Below the pieces are notes generated by a model. The model did not search any database and was not told the origin of the DNA. It saw only the letters and a program-made list of their open reading frames with translations. Of a DNA stretch of 64,000 nucleotides, positions 1-13,760 are shown piece by piece. This stretch comes from G963662655 sp963666875 (lineage in GTDB: Bacteria; Cloacimonadota; Cloacimonadia; Cloacimonadales; JAIOQZ01), in contig CAXXPU010000014.1 in NCBI GenBank assembly GCA_963666875.2, positions 372,001 to 436,000 of the forward strand, given 5' to 3'. Position numbers and translations under genes: made by a program. Within the stretch, counting starts at the first letter, position 1. Each line of letters opens with the position of its first letter.

Positions 1-138
1 GTAATAAATAGCCGCAATATATAGATTTATTGCATAAAACCTTCCCGGTAACATTCGGCGATAAAAAAAAACCTTGCATTGATTTCATTCTGTTGTGATT
101 CTGAATTCCCTGCTGCACGCAGCAGAAAAGGTCGAGCG

Positions 139-1974
139 ATGGATGATACAGAGAAACTTATCAAAGAAGCAACAACAGCGCCCCCAAAAGCGCAGGTCGA
201 ACTGTATCTTAAAATAGCGAATTCATATATCCCACAATCAGAATCGAGAAGCATCGAATACGCGAACCGAGCACTCGATCTCGCTGAGAAATATCAGGAT
301 AAACAGGGTAAAACCAAAGCATTGATAGAGCTGGGCAAGATCCTGGGAACGTTCCAGCATAATTCCGAATCGCTCGAATACTTCCGGCGGAGCTTGATCT
401 TCATCGACGAAATCGGCGAACTCAGCGTAAAAGCCGATGTCCTTCAGCAAATCGGGAATATCCATTACAAAATCGGCGAATTCAGCAAAGCGCTTGACTA
501 CTTCTTCCGCTCCTTGCGGATCCTCGAGGACATCGACGATAAAGACCTCATCGCGCTCGTATCCAACAGTATCGGAAAAGGATATACTGCATCCGGAAAC
601 AACGAGAAAGCGCTCGAGTACTTCATGAACTCACTGCACATCAAGGAGTCTTGCGGAGACGAAAAGGGCGTCGCAAATGTCAGCAACAATATCGGAATCA
701 TCTACCAGAAGAAAGGCGAATACGACAAGGCGCTGAAATTCTACAATCGCTCCCTCGAAATACAGGAGAAGCTGAACAACAAACTCGGCAAAGCATCCGT
801 AATCAACAACATCGGCATCATCTATTCCAATATGAACTACAAGAAGAAGGCTTTACAGTACTTCTTCGACTCTCTGGTGCTGAAAAAAGAGATCGGCGAT
901 CAGAAATCGATCTCCAATTCCTACAGCAACATCGGTCAAACTTATATCGAACTGAAGGACTACGATAAGGCGCTCGAAGCGCTGAATCTGGGAATGAATC
1001 TGGCGATCGAATCGGAAGCGAAAGACCTTCAGCGCCAGATCAACAAAAGCCTGGCCGACCTGTATAAAATCCTCGGCGATCTCTCGACGGACGAAGGAGC
1101 ATACCTCCAGGCCTGCGAAAATTACCGCACCTCCATCGAGCACAGCCAGCAGTTTGAAGAACTTCAGATCTATCTCTACAAGGAAGCGTATAACAAGCAG
1201 ATCGCGGACATCCAGGCTCGATTCGAGACCGATAAACGCGTACGCGAAGCCGAGATCTTCCGCCTGAAGAACATCGAACTGGCCGAGGCAAACGCAACCA
1301 AGGACAAGTTCTTCACCATCATCGCCCATGACGTGAAGAATCCGCTGAACTCGCTGCTCATGTCGGTCGAATACCTGTCCATGCAACTCGACCAGCTCGA
1401 GCCGGAGAAGCTCAAGAAGCTGGTCTCGATCATGAACAACGAGATCAAGTCCATTACCGAGCTCTTCGACAACCTCATGCAGTGGTCCGGTTCGCAGACC
1501 GGTAAAATGCTGTATAAGCCCGTAAAGATCAAGCTGTCCATAATCGTTGAAAACGCGATGAAACATCTCGAGGCCGTCGCGTCCTATAAAGGTATCGACA
1601 TCGTTACAGCCATTCCGGAAAAGCTCGAGGTTCTCGCCGACGAAAACATGATCATGACTGTCCTGCGCAATCTGGTCACCAACGCGATCAAGTTCTCCTA
1701 TAAGGGCAGCAAGGTGATCGTCAGCGCCGAAGAAATGGACGATTGTCAGTTGATTACGGTATCGGATCAAGGTGTGGGTATCGAAGACGACCGTCTCAAG
1801 AAGCTCTTCCGCATCGATACGCACATGACCACAAAAGGAACTGCAAGCGAGACCGGTACCGGACTCGGGCTCATCGTCTGCAAGGAATTCATCGAGAAGA
1901 ATCGCGGCGAAATCCGCGTGGAAAGTACGCCCGGAAAGGGCAGTAATTTCTATTTTACCCTGCCCAAAGCCTGA
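139..1974 (+). CDS. TPR-repeat sensor histidine kinase
   Basis: A cytoplasmic two-component sensor kinase of 611 residues. Residues about 15-370 are tandem tetratricopeptide repeats (recurring NIGxxY...G.Y.KALxxF patterns), followed by a charged coiled-coil linker and a HisKA/HATPase_c core. The phosphoacceptor histidine is H397 in IIAHDVKNPL. The N box is NLVTNAIKFS (N515), and the G boxes are DQGVGI and GTGLGL. There is no signal peptide or membrane helix, so the TPR array probably senses a soluble or protein partner. I chose the ATG at 139, preceded by AAAAGG, over an in-frame upstream start at 79, because the upstream residues do not look like TPR. No receiver gene lies next to it, so the partner regulator is unknown. 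A paralogue of the same architecture is at 37123-39021. Confidence 0.9.
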   Translation: MDDTEKLIKEATTAPPKAQVELYLKIANSYIPQSESRSIEYANRALDLAEKYQDKQGKTKALIELGKILGTFQHNSESLEYFRRSLIFIDEIGELSVKADVLQQIGNIHYKIGEFSKALDYFFRSLRILEDIDDKDLIALVSNSIGKGYTASGNNEKALEYFMNSLHIKESCGDEKGVANVSNNIGIIYQKKGEYDKALKFYNRSLEIQEKLNNKLGKASVINNIGIIYSNMNYKKKALQYFFDSLVLKKEIGDQKSISNSYSNIGQTYIELKDYDKALEALNLGMNLAIESEAKDLQRQINKSLADLYKILGDLSTDEGAYLQACENYRTSIEHSQQFEELQIYLYKEAYNKQIADIQARFETDKRVREAEIFRLKNIELAEANATKDKFFTIIAHDVKNPLNSLLMSVEYLSMQLDQLEPEKLKKLVSIMNNEIKSITELFDNLMQWSGSQTGKMLYKPVKIKLSIIVENAMKHLEAVASYKGIDIVTAIPEKLEVLADENMIMTVLRNLVTNAIKFSYKGSKVIVSAEEMDDCQLITVSDQGVGIEDDRLKKLFRIDTHMTTKGTASETGTGLGLIVCKEFIEKNRGEIRVESTPGKGSNFYFTLPKA

Positions 1975-2385
1975 CAATCAACCTGCTTCCGATTGACTGC
2001 TTCCATGCGATAACGCGATTGCACAATACTGTCTCCGAACTTTTCTATAAACGTATTCCCTTATCCTTCTACCAATTGCATCGATGCCCGAGTAAATACG
2101 CAATATTTTTCTCCGAAATAGGTTGACACGAAAAATCCCAATACGGATGTTAGCGCTCCGCTTGGGCATAGCCTGGGCGAATGGTCATTGAAAGCGATAG
2201 ACGTGAATTTCGGTCGGGCGAAAATTTCTTAGAAAAAACCTTGACACGAAAAACACGAATACGGAAAGTGACCGAACCTATTGGCGCTGAAGTGCTGGTG
2301 GGTGTTGAACTTTGACAAGAGACAGATAATAGAGTGAAGTGTAAAGAACTTGCGAGAGATTTAGTTGAGCGAGGCGAGCTTTTCA
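1975..2385 (+). promoter_or_regulatory. rRNA operon leader with two promoter-like direct repeats
   Basis: There is no gene in this stretch. Two copies of a similar block, TTGACACGAAAAA followed by an ATACGGA core, start at 2123 and 2241, 118 bases apart. TTGACA is a perfect -35 hexamer, and its duplication upstream of 16S fits the tandem P1/P2 promoters common in rRNA operons. The matching -10 elements are not canonical: the hexamers 17 bases downstream read GATGTT and GAAAGT. The start points are therefore uncertain. The call rests on the repeat and its position. Confidence 0.5.
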
Positions 2386-3993
<1,608 letters not shown>

Positions 3994-4079
3994 AAGGGAG
4001 AAATAACGATGTGCCAAGTTTGACGAGATTGATCGCAGTTCTTTACGCACTTCACTTTAATAGAGTTTTTATAGCCGGA

Positions 4080-4156
<77 letters not shown>

Positions 4157-4161
4157 TTATC

Positions 4162-4237
4162 GGGGGATTAGCTTAGTTGGGAGAGCGCCGCCCTTGCAAG
4201 GCGGAGGTCAGCGGTTCGAATCCGCTATCCTCCACCA
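4162..4237 (+). tRNA. tRNA-Ala (TGC)
   Basis: A 76-base cloverleaf, five bases after tRNA-Ile. The acceptor GGGGGAT pairs with ATCCTCC (one G-U), the anticodon loop is CTTGCAA with anticodon TGC, the T arm is GCGGTTCGAATCCGC, and CCA is encoded. The 134 bases from here to 23S hold nothing else recognisable. Confidence 0.97.
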
Positions 4238-4371
4238 GGATTTTTGGATCATTGAAAGTTTTTATAGATGTGGAATGAAGTGTTTGAAAGAGTACTGAAA
4301 GAGTAAAGAAGAAAGGATACTTTTCTGCACGTATGTATATGCTTTCGGGCGTATAGATATGTGACGATTTT

Positions 4372-7333
<2,962 letters not shown>

Positions 7334-7419
7334 TTTTCTTTCTTCCTACACCCTGAAAGAACTCCAACTTACGCTTCATTCCATTATCATCTATCAGTTT
7401 ACCAAAATGCCCAAGGGCA

Positions 7420-7543
7420 TGATTGTGGTGGCTCTGGCGGTGAGGTTACACCTGTTCCCATCCCGAACACAGCCGTTAAGCTCACCAGCGCCGATGGTAC
7501 TGCTTTGGCAACGAAGTGGAAGAGTAGGTCGCCGCCACAATCA
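7420..7543 (+). rRNA. rrf: 5S ribosomal RNA
   Basis: 5S rRNA with the terminal helix GATTGTGGTGGC/GCCGCCACAATC. The conserved CACCTGTTCCCATCCCGAAC loop B/C region and a loop-E-type GATGGTACTGC segment are present. The helix can extend by GGGCAT/ATGCCC into the flanks, so the ends are good to a few bases only. A T-rich stretch just after may serve as a terminator. Confidence 0.95.
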
Positions 7544-7570
7544 TGCCCTGTTTCTTTCTCTCAATATTGC

Positions 7571-7600
7571 TTGACATTCGCAATCAACCACTTCTAAGCT
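7571..7600 (+). promoter_or_regulatory. Putative promoter for the ZIP transporter
   Basis: TTGACA at 7571 and TAAGCT at 7595 are separated by 18 bases, and lie just after 5S and 26 bases before the start of the transporter. The -35 is perfect and the -10 is weak. Read-through from the rRNA operon is the alternative. Confidence 0.35.
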
Positions 7601-7625
7601 TGTTCAAAACCACATTGAGGCCTTC

Positions 7626-8330
7626 ATGCACGAAATCTGGACTATTGTGATCTACTCCTTGCTATCTGGAATAACGGTTATCATCGGCGGATTGGTCGCC
7701 TACTTCTTCAGGATTCGAGACCGGCATTTACGCACGGAAATCCTGCACTGGACCATCGCGTTCGGCGGTGGCGTATTGCTCGGTGCGATATCGTTCGCGC
7801 TGGTTCCTCGCGCGATGAAGCTGCTGGATGTCCCTTATCTGATCATCCTCATGGTGGGCGGAACGTTTTCGTTCATGGCTTTCGACTGGGCTCTGAGCAA
7901 AATGAAAGGCTCGATGGCGCAGCTCATGGGTATGATGATGGACTATCTGCCGGAATCGCTGGCACTGGGTGCATCCTTCGCGCATGATCATTCGTTCGGA
8001 CTTCTGCTGGCGATCTTTATCGGACTGCAAAACCTGCCGGAAGGCTTCAATACCTACGGCGAGCTGCGGAAAATCTGGAGCGTGAAGAAGACGCTGTCCG
8101 TCATGTTCGCATTGAGCTTCACCGGCGTCGTCGCAGCGCTGCTCGGGTACGGATTCCTGTCCAACATGCCCAACACGATCGCCGGCATCATGCTGTTCGC
8201 GGCCGGTGGAATTCTCTATCTGATCTTCCAGGACATCGCACCGCTGGCAAAGTTTCGTGGCGCGTGGCTCCCCGCGTCCGGGGCAAGCATCGGATACCTG
8301 GTGGGCATGCTGGGCGAAAAGCTGTTGTAG
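7626..8330 (+). CDS. ZIP-family divalent metal transporter
   Basis: An inner-membrane permease of 234 residues, predicted to import zinc or other divalent metals. Its hydrophobic segments match the seven to eight helices of the ZIP (ZupT/GufA) family. The two metal-site helices are recognisable: MMMDYLPESLALGAS (the HNxPEG-like site, here DYLPES) and IGLQNLPEGFNTYGE (the canonical NxPEG). The first site lacks the usual histidine, so selectivity may differ from ZupT. The ATG at 7626 gives an N-terminal membrane helix at once. It stands alone after the rRNA operon and no metal-responsive operator was identified. Confidence 0.85.
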   Translation: MHEIWTIVIYSLLSGITVIIGGLVAYFFRIRDRHLRTEILHWTIAFGGGVLLGAISFALVPRAMKLLDVPYLIILMVGGTFSFMAFDWALSKMKGSMAQLMGMMMDYLPESLALGASFAHDHSFGLLLAIFIGLQNLPEGFNTYGELRKIWSVKKTLSVMFALSFTGVVAALLGYGFLSNMPNTIAGIMLFAAGGILYLIFQDIAPLAKFRGAWLPASGASIGYLVGMLGEKLL

Positions 8331-8852
8331 GCTACCACTCGCCTACGTGAAACGAGAAGTACGGCACTCAGGGACAATGCTATCTGCATGGGCGCGAAGA
8401 TGGCCCGGTAGATGTCGGAGTTGTCGTAAGGGATCATATCACGATTGCCTTGGTGCAGGTGCTGGAGAACTTCGAGGTTTTCAGGCAGAAAGGCTTGGAG
8501 CATCTGGACTTACGGAAGATCGAGGAGTTACTGAAGTGTAAGCAGAATTGAGAACGGACACCGGATAAATCTCTATCGTGATAATCATGATATTCATATG
8601 GTATTGACTTGGGAAACAATAATTGTGAGCAAGATTGTGAATTGCAATCACTCTATTGTGACCACCAGAAAGTCATTATATTCTCGTTCATAAAGCCAAC
8701 ATTGCTTAGAAGCAATATATTAGCTTTAACCCTCTATGATTCATCATGAGTATATTGTGTTTTCCATAAATATAGTCGTCATTTTTTTGTTTGTGATATT
8801 TTTGCCTTGACATATTTATTAAGGAATAACCAACTCGTGATTGAGGTAACTT
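8331..8852. other. Intergenic region with possible gene remnant
   Basis: There is no intact gene. An open plus-strand frame from about 8350 to 8551 reads through ...VVVRDHITIALVQVLENFEV... and ends LLKCKQN-stop. It looks protein-like but has no start codon and no family I recognise, so it may be the 3' stump of a lost gene. From about 8560 the DNA becomes strikingly AT-rich, marking the edge of the following island. A TTGACA at 8809 is a possible -35 for the HD gene, but no clear -10 follows. Confidence 0.4.
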
Positions 8853-10829
8853 ATGGGAATGAAATATGTAACAGACCCAATACTTGGGCACATCGGAATG
8901 TCATTGATTGAGAAGAGAGTATCTTCTCACCCACTTGTCGTCAGATTGAACAATACAATCCAAAACTCAATGGCCTATAGAGTTTATCCATCAGATATGA
9001 CTTCAAGATATGTTCATAGTCTTGGTGTAATGCATATTTCTTCAATGATTTTCCGATACGGACTAGCAAACTGCCCATTCGACATAAAGAAAGAGTATCT
9101 ATTGTCGCGCTACAATACTATTGTCGGATGTATTGAACCGGCCAAAAAAGCCATCAAGATCGACCATATTGAGATCGAAAGGATCAAGGACAGACTTTAT
9201 CAAGAAGGCAATACAATCAATAATTCAATACTATTAGAACATCTTCAAGAAAATATTGGCAATGAATTCAGCGATGCCCATAATCTCCCTTTTTCTGCTA
9301 TACGTGATATAGGATCAAATGAAGAGTATATCAAGTGCCAGATTGCTTACTATTTTTTACTGCAGACCTTAAGACTCTACGCTCTCTTTCACGATATTGG
9401 ACACTTACCTTATAGCCACTTAATGGAAAGAGCCCTCGAGATGCTCTATGAGGAGGAGGAGGAAATCATTGCAAAAAGAGATACAATGCCCGATGGAAAG
9501 ATACACGAGCTAATTGGAAGCAGGATATCTATCAATGTGATATCAAACCTGCTTAACTCCTCTAACGATGACGGATGCGACAAGTTAGTTATTGGCATTC
9601 TAATCTCCTTGTTTAAGGAAATGCAAAAAAAGAGAAATGGTTCATTAAATGAGCTATACATGATATGCGACGTTAAATACGGTATTGATGCAGACAGGAT
9701 TGATTTCACCCAAAGAGATGGAGTAAATTCTGGTCTCTCAAGAGGAACAGGCGATATCGAAAGGATAGTAAAATTGTGCTCATTGGTTAGTTGGCGCAAT
9801 AGTTACGAGTTTGCGTATTCAATCCAAACACTTAACGACATCCAGCAAGTGCTTTGCGACAGGACACGAATGTATAGATTTCTAGTCAGTCACCATAAAG
9901 TACGAAAGCTGGACTACCTGTTCATTTACTCAATTGTTGGCTATTTAAAAAGGAAAAAATCCGAAGAAGGGATTATTGATGAAATTAAAAACACAGATGA
10001 TATCACTAAGAAGAATTACACAATTACTGATTTGATAAGATTTTGCCACACCCTCTGTAAAAGCAATGGAAGCGATGAAAGACTAATCGAACTAATGATA
10101 CCACTTTTCGAGATTTTCAACGATTCTTGGCTTCTCAATGAAATGGCAATCTATTACCGCCATTTACTGCGGGAGAGGCCAGGCGATGAAGTATGCGGTT
10201 TCCTCAAAGAAGTAATTGAAGGAGTTGTTGAATATCAGTCATTATGGAAAAGAGACCATGAGTATATGTCTTTCATTTCGGAGCTTTGCAGCGATATCAA
10301 AGAAGAATGTCCCAACGAGTTTATGAAATTGGAGCTATATAATAAACATTACCCTAATAAGTATCTTGAACTGTCATGCTTAGGATCCGAGACTGATTTC
10401 AAAATACTGAAAAACTATATGATTTTTACTCGAGAAATCTGTCCTGACAAATTTTGTCGATTGATTCGAGAATTTCTAGCAGAAAAAAATTGCTCCGTCA
10501 TTTTAGCGCCTATAGATTATAAAATAGGTGTTAGTGATATAAGTGATGATGATTTCGAGCTTGTTGATCTTCAGAATATTGCTCGGCAACGACTAGCTTT
10601 CAACAAGGTATCGACGATAGCGTTAAGCTTAAGGCTCGACAGGGATTTGATGGCTGATTTCTATATCTACTACAAGGGCAAGAGGCACGATACCGCCATG
10701 ATGATAGAAATAACTAATGAACTAAAAAAAGCTGTTGCCCAATACATTAAGCTTGACATAGGCAGCAATGATTCACTATTTACCAACACAATAAAAAAAC
10801 TGGAGAGTGATCATGGAAATAAGACGTGA
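8853..10829 (+). CDS. HD-domain phosphohydrolase (dGTPase/SAMHD1-type)
   Basis: A 658-residue predicted metal-dependent phosphohydrolase. The N-terminal third carries the HD signature in order: SRYVHSLGVMH (H55), FHDIGHLPYSH (H180-D181), a downstream IHELIGSR histidine, and DADRIDFTQRDG supplying the last metal ligand. This spacing is typical of dNTP triphosphohydrolase-like HD proteins, though the substrate is not proven. The C-terminal 350 residues are largely helical and match no domain I know. GAGG six bases before the ATG supports the start. The gene is AT-rich, unlike its neighbours, and overlaps the next small gene by 17 bases. Acquisition by transfer, perhaps as a defence or nucleotide-depletion module, is inference. 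Confidence 0.75.
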   Translation: MGMKYVTDPILGHIGMSLIEKRVSSHPLVVRLNNTIQNSMAYRVYPSDMTSRYVHSLGVMHISSMIFRYGLANCPFDIKKEYLLSRYNTIVGCIEPAKKAIKIDHIEIERIKDRLYQEGNTINNSILLEHLQENIGNEFSDAHNLPFSAIRDIGSNEEYIKCQIAYYFLLQTLRLYALFHDIGHLPYSHLMERALEMLYEEEEEIIAKRDTMPDGKIHELIGSRISINVISNLLNSSNDDGCDKLVIGILISLFKEMQKKRNGSLNELYMICDVKYGIDADRIDFTQRDGVNSGLSRGTGDIERIVKLCSLVSWRNSYEFAYSIQTLNDIQQVLCDRTRMYRFLVSHHKVRKLDYLFIYSIVGYLKRKKSEEGIIDEIKNTDDITKKNYTITDLIRFCHTLCKSNGSDERLIELMIPLFEIFNDSWLLNEMAIYYRHLLRERPGDEVCGFLKEVIEGVVEYQSLWKRDHEYMSFISELCSDIKEECPNEFMKLELYNKHYPNKYLELSCLGSETDFKILKNYMIFTREICPDKFCRLIREFLAEKNCSVILAPIDYKIGVSDISDDDFELVDLQNIARQRLAFNKVSTIALSLRLDRDLMADFYIYYKGKRHDTAMMIEITNELKKAVAQYIKLDIGSNDSLFTNTIKKLESDHGNKT

Positions 10830-11043
10830 CAATATCACTAAGTTCATCGTCAGAAAAATGATTGATGAACGAAAGAGCTTTACGCTGAAAGAGATTCAAG
10901 AGCAAATTCACGCAAAAAATGGATACTCTTGGGTAGAACCGGGCACGTCAGTTGAAGATTATCTCGATAGTATGGAGTATTTAGGCATTTTATCAAGAAG
11001 AAGAGAAGAAAATGATATAATGTATTGCTATAACGGGTGCTAA
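10813..11043 (+). CDS. Small winged-helix-like protein
   Basis: A 76-residue protein translated from within the 3' end of the HD gene (17-base overlap, GGAG seven bases before the ATG), so the two are translationally coupled. The pattern IRRDNITKFIVRKMID ... FTLKEIQEQI ... DYLDSMEYLGILSRR resembles a compact winged helix as found in small DNA-binding or adaptor proteins. It could be an autorepressor or a regulatory partner of the HD enzyme; both roles are inference. It shares the AT-rich composition of the island. Confidence 0.6.
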   Translation: MEIRRDNITKFIVRKMIDERKSFTLKEIQEQIHAKNGYSWVEPGTSVEDYLDSMEYLGILSRRREENDIMYCYNGC

Positions 11044-11158
11044 CAGGATAATGATGGCATCCTTTATGTGATACGGCCAACCACACCCCAAGTACATAAC
11101 CATTATTCCTGCAATGATATAATAATTCTGTATCCAGTTATATATTCATTCTTCGTAT

Positions 11159-11920
11159 CTACTTCAGCACATTCTCCAGCACATGTTCGAGCTTATCGAC
11201 TGCGACGCGCGTATTGATGCAGGGGCCTTCGGGGCGTTCGTTGAGAATGCCGTAAACCGGGATGGGAAACGCGTCCTGGATGCCATCGACAAGGTCGCGC
11301 TGGCAAGCCACGGCGATGATGAATTTGGGGCGATTGCGCACGATGATACGTCGCGCGAGCGTACCGCCGGTGGCGATGGCGATGGTGATATCGTACTTTT
11401 CGGCAAGCTTCTTCAGTTCCGCGATGTTGCACTTACCGCATCCCGAGCAGAGCCGTATATCGTTTGTGATGCGGATGTTGCAGTCGGTATGCTGAAGGCA
11501 GTGCGGCAAAAGCACGAGAACTTCGGAGGGCTTGTAGCGCATCTGCATGGCTTTGGTAAGCGCGTTGTTCACATGCACGTACGACTCACGAATCTTGTCT
11601 TTCGATATCCCGATCAGCCTGCCGAGAAGCACCGTCACCGGAAACAGAAATTGCGTGGCGATCCGCACCGGGAAGCGCAGGATAAGGAGGTTTTTTTCAA
11701 GGTAGCAGGTGAGCAGCATCAGCAGGATGCCGAACATCACGACGAAATAAAATACCCGCAGCGCGGTGAGTGTGGCGATCGCCAGCCAGTGGCTGATCTC
11801 GTGCAGCCTGGGCGAGATGAACCACCACAGCAGCGTCGTGACCGCCATCGCCAGGATGAGACTCAGCGTCGCGAGCACCAGAAACAGGTTCTTATACTTC
11901 GTCCCGATCTCGATCGGCAT
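11159..11920 (-). CDS. DUF116 family membrane protein
   Basis: A 253-residue protein with two or three N-terminal membrane helices (about 10-35, 45-75, 85-105) and a cytoplasmic cysteine-rich domain. The DUF116 signature is visible: VLVLLPHCLQHTDC, RLCSGCGKC, then IATGGTLARR and VACQRDLVDGI. The clustered cysteines suggest metal or Fe-S binding. The function is unknown, though DUF116 genes often sit beside fmt and def. I chose the ATG at 11918-11920, which overlaps the end of fmt by 29 bases; a longer upstream frame is out-of-frame reading of fmt. It is the last gene of the yajC-def-fmt-DUF116 operon. Confidence 0.85.
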   Translation of the reverse strand: MPIEIGTKYKNLFLVLATLSLILAMAVTTLLWWFISPRLHEISHWLAIATLTALRVFYFVVMFGILLMLLTCYLEKNLLILRFPVRIATQFLFPVTVLLGRLIGISKDKIRESYVHVNNALTKAMQMRYKPSEVLVLLPHCLQHTDCNIRITNDIRLCSGCGKCNIAELKKLAEKYDITIAIATGGTLARRIIVRNRPKFIIAVACQRDLVDGIQDAFPIPVYGILNERPEGPCINTRVAVDKLEHVLENVLK

Positions 11921-12878
11921 AACTGAAAATCTCCCCTTCTTCGATCCGCGCACCGAGGTTGTAGGCGTGTGCTGACATGATCTTCTTACCGGCCGGTTGC
12001 ACCTCGGTGACGAGTAGAACACGATCCTTCGTCGCCACCTTGAAGCCCACATTTTTCACGATCCCGACAATCGTGCCCGGCCCCTTGTCCGATGACTCTT
12101 CGAGCAGCCCAGTGCGGATAATTTTCAAAGGATTGTCACGGAGAAACGCGATAGCGCCAGGCTGTAACGCCAGACCGCGCACGTGGTTATGAATCGCTTC
12201 CGCTGGCAGGGTCCAGTCGATGACTGTATCCGGCTTCTCGATCTTGCCGCAGAAGGTCGCCATCTCGTGATCCTGCTTTTTTTCCACGATCTCGCCCCGT
12301 TCGAGCATCCCGAGCGTGACGACCAGGTCTTCCCCACCCAAAACGGCGAGCCGGTCGTGCAGTTCGGTATAGCATTCATCCGTCTCGATATCGACCTCGT
12401 GCCGGTACAGGATCGGGCCCGCGTCCATGCGCCGGGTCAATCTGAAAATGGTGTTCCCGGTAACGGTATCACCATGGAAGATCGTGGCGTTGATGGGACT
12501 CGACCCGCGATAGAGAGGCAGGAGCGACGGGTGCAGGTTCAGGCATCCGAAAGGCGGCAGTTCTCGCAGATTTTTAGCCAGAAACCCACCGTAGGCGGCG
12601 GTCACGACCACGTCCGGTTTCACCGCCGCGATCTGCTCGACCGCTTCGGGATCGTTGACGTCCTCCGGCTGGATGACTGGAATACCGAGTTCGAGCGCCA
12701 GTTCCTTCACCGGCGGCGATGCGAGACGTTGCTTTCTGCCTTTCGGTCGGTCGGGCTGCGTGACCACCATAACCGGTTTGTATGGGCTGTCCGTGAGTCG
12801 CCTGAGCGAGGGCACGGCGAATTCCGGCGTACCCATGAAGACGATTCTACTTATCGAACTTGCGGATGTTGACGCCAT
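11892..12878 (-). CDS. fmt: Methionyl-tRNA formyltransferase
   Basis: Transfers a formyl group from 10-formyl-THF to initiator Met-tRNA. The 328-residue protein has the N-terminal formyltransferase core beginning RIVFMGTPEFAVPSL, the catalytic-region motif NLHPSLLPLYRGSSPI, a DAGPI segment, and the C-terminal OB-fold domain. The length is slightly above the usual 310-320 because the only usable start is the ATG at 12878, which overlaps the end of def by 32 bases. Coupling with def is the classic arrangement, pairing formylation and deformylation. Confidence 0.95.
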   Translation of the reverse strand: MASTSASSISRIVFMGTPEFAVPSLRRLTDSPYKPVMVVTQPDRPKGRKQRLASPPVKELALELGIPVIQPEDVNDPEAVEQIAAVKPDVVVTAAYGGFLAKNLRELPPFGCLNLHPSLLPLYRGSSPINATIFHGDTVTGNTIFRLTRRMDAGPILYRHEVDIETDECYTELHDRLAVLGGEDLVVTLGMLERGEIVEKKQDHEMATFCGKIEKPDTVIDWTLPAEAIHNHVRGLALQPGAIAFLRDNPLKIIRTGLLEESSDKGPGTIVGIVKNVGFKVATKDRVLLVTEVQPAGKKIMSAHAYNLGARIEEGEIFSYADRDRDEV

Positions 12879-13404
12879 GTTCGTCCGTCATGCTTTCCAG
12901 CTCGCGGATCTTCTTCTTCCAGGGCAGCAGCTTCAGCTTGTTGACCCGATCCACGAAGAGGATGCCGTCGAGGTGGTCGTTCTCGTGCTGAATCACGGTC
13001 GAGAAGTAATCTTCCGCCTCATAGACCTGCTTCTCCCCCTTCGGATCGATCGATTCGATCACCACCCTGCCCGGGCGTTTCACCTTCTCGAAGATGTTCG
13101 GCAGACTGAGGCAGCCCTCCTCATAGACAAACGATCCGTCGCTCTCGACGATGCGCGGATTGATCATCACGATGGGCTTCTTCACCTTGGTCTCGTAGAA
13201 AAACGGATCAACCACGAATATGCGCAGCGACCTGCCCACTTGCGGCGCGGCGAGTCCCACGCCGTCGTAGGTGTACATGGTCTCTGTGAGATCCTGGATG
13301 AATTCGCGGATCTCGTCGGTGATCTCTTCGACCGGTTCCGCCTTCTGCCGGAGAATTTTATCACCGATCATGTGTATTTCGAGCAATTTCGGAATTCGTT
13401 TCAT
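12847..13404 (-). CDS. def: Peptide deformylase
   Basis: Removes the N-formyl group from nascent proteins; a metal-dependent cytoplasmic hydrolase of 185 residues. All three motifs are intact: GVGLAAPQVG (motif 1), EEGCLSLP with the metal-ligand cysteine (motif 2), and QHENDHLDG containing HExxH (motif 3). Its ATG overlaps the yajC stop by one base (TAATG), and its 3' end overlaps fmt, so the operon is translationally coupled. Confidence 0.96.
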   Translation of the reverse strand: MKRIPKLLEIHMIGDKILRQKAEPVEEITDEIREFIQDLTETMYTYDGVGLAAPQVGRSLRIFVVDPFFYETKVKKPIVMINPRIVESDGSFVYEEGCLSLPNIFEKVKRPGRVVIESIDPKGEKQVYEAEDYFSTVIQHENDHLDGILFVDRVNKLKLLPWKKKIRELESMTDEHGVNIRKFDK

Positions 13405-13760
13405 TATTTCTTGGTTTCGGCAGGCTTGTCTTCTTTCGGACCGATGATGCCGGCGATCGCGTGACGCTGGAATTCGATCTTGGTGTTGGTGGTGTCGTCC
13501 ACGCGCAGGACCACGCTGTCTTTGTCCTTCTTGATCGTGATGATCTTGCCGATGATGCCGGAAGAAGTGACCACGATGTCATTTTCCTTGAGCGCGTCCA
13601 GCATCTTCTGAAGCTCTTTCTGCTTCTTCTGCTGCGGGCGGATCAGAAGAAAGTAGAAGATCGCGAACATGAGCGCGAAGGGAAGCAGCATCCCGAGAAG
13701 TCCGCCGCCGGCAGTCTGTGCGCCGCCGTCACCGGTTGCTTGAAGCAATGCATAGTACAT
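13404..13760 (-). CDS. yajC: Preprotein translocase accessory subunit YajC
   Basis: A small single-pass inner-membrane protein (118 residues) that associates with SecDF. A glycine-rich start is followed by one long hydrophobic helix (LLPFALMFAIFYFLLI), the diagnostic RPQQKKQKELQ basic motif, and a small beta domain with DIVVTSSGIIGKI. It is the first gene of the minus-strand operon leading to def. SecD/SecF are not in the window. Confidence 0.93.
   Translation of the reverse strand: MYYALLQATGDGGAQTAGGGLLGMLLPFALMFAIFYFLLIRPQQKKQKELQKMLDALKENDIVVTSSGIIGKIITIKKDKDSVVLRVDDTTNTKIEFQRHAIAGIIGPKEDKPAETKK

Noticed and set aside
853..1977. Long open frame on the minus strand opposite the first histidine kinase
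   Set aside because: It mirrors the codon bias of the real gene, has no recognisable motifs, and the plus-strand frame is clearly TPR/HisKA.
8850..11050. CRISPR array or toxin-antitoxin of a known family in the AT-rich island
   Set aside because: No direct repeats were seen, and neither protein matches a known toxin or antitoxin signature.
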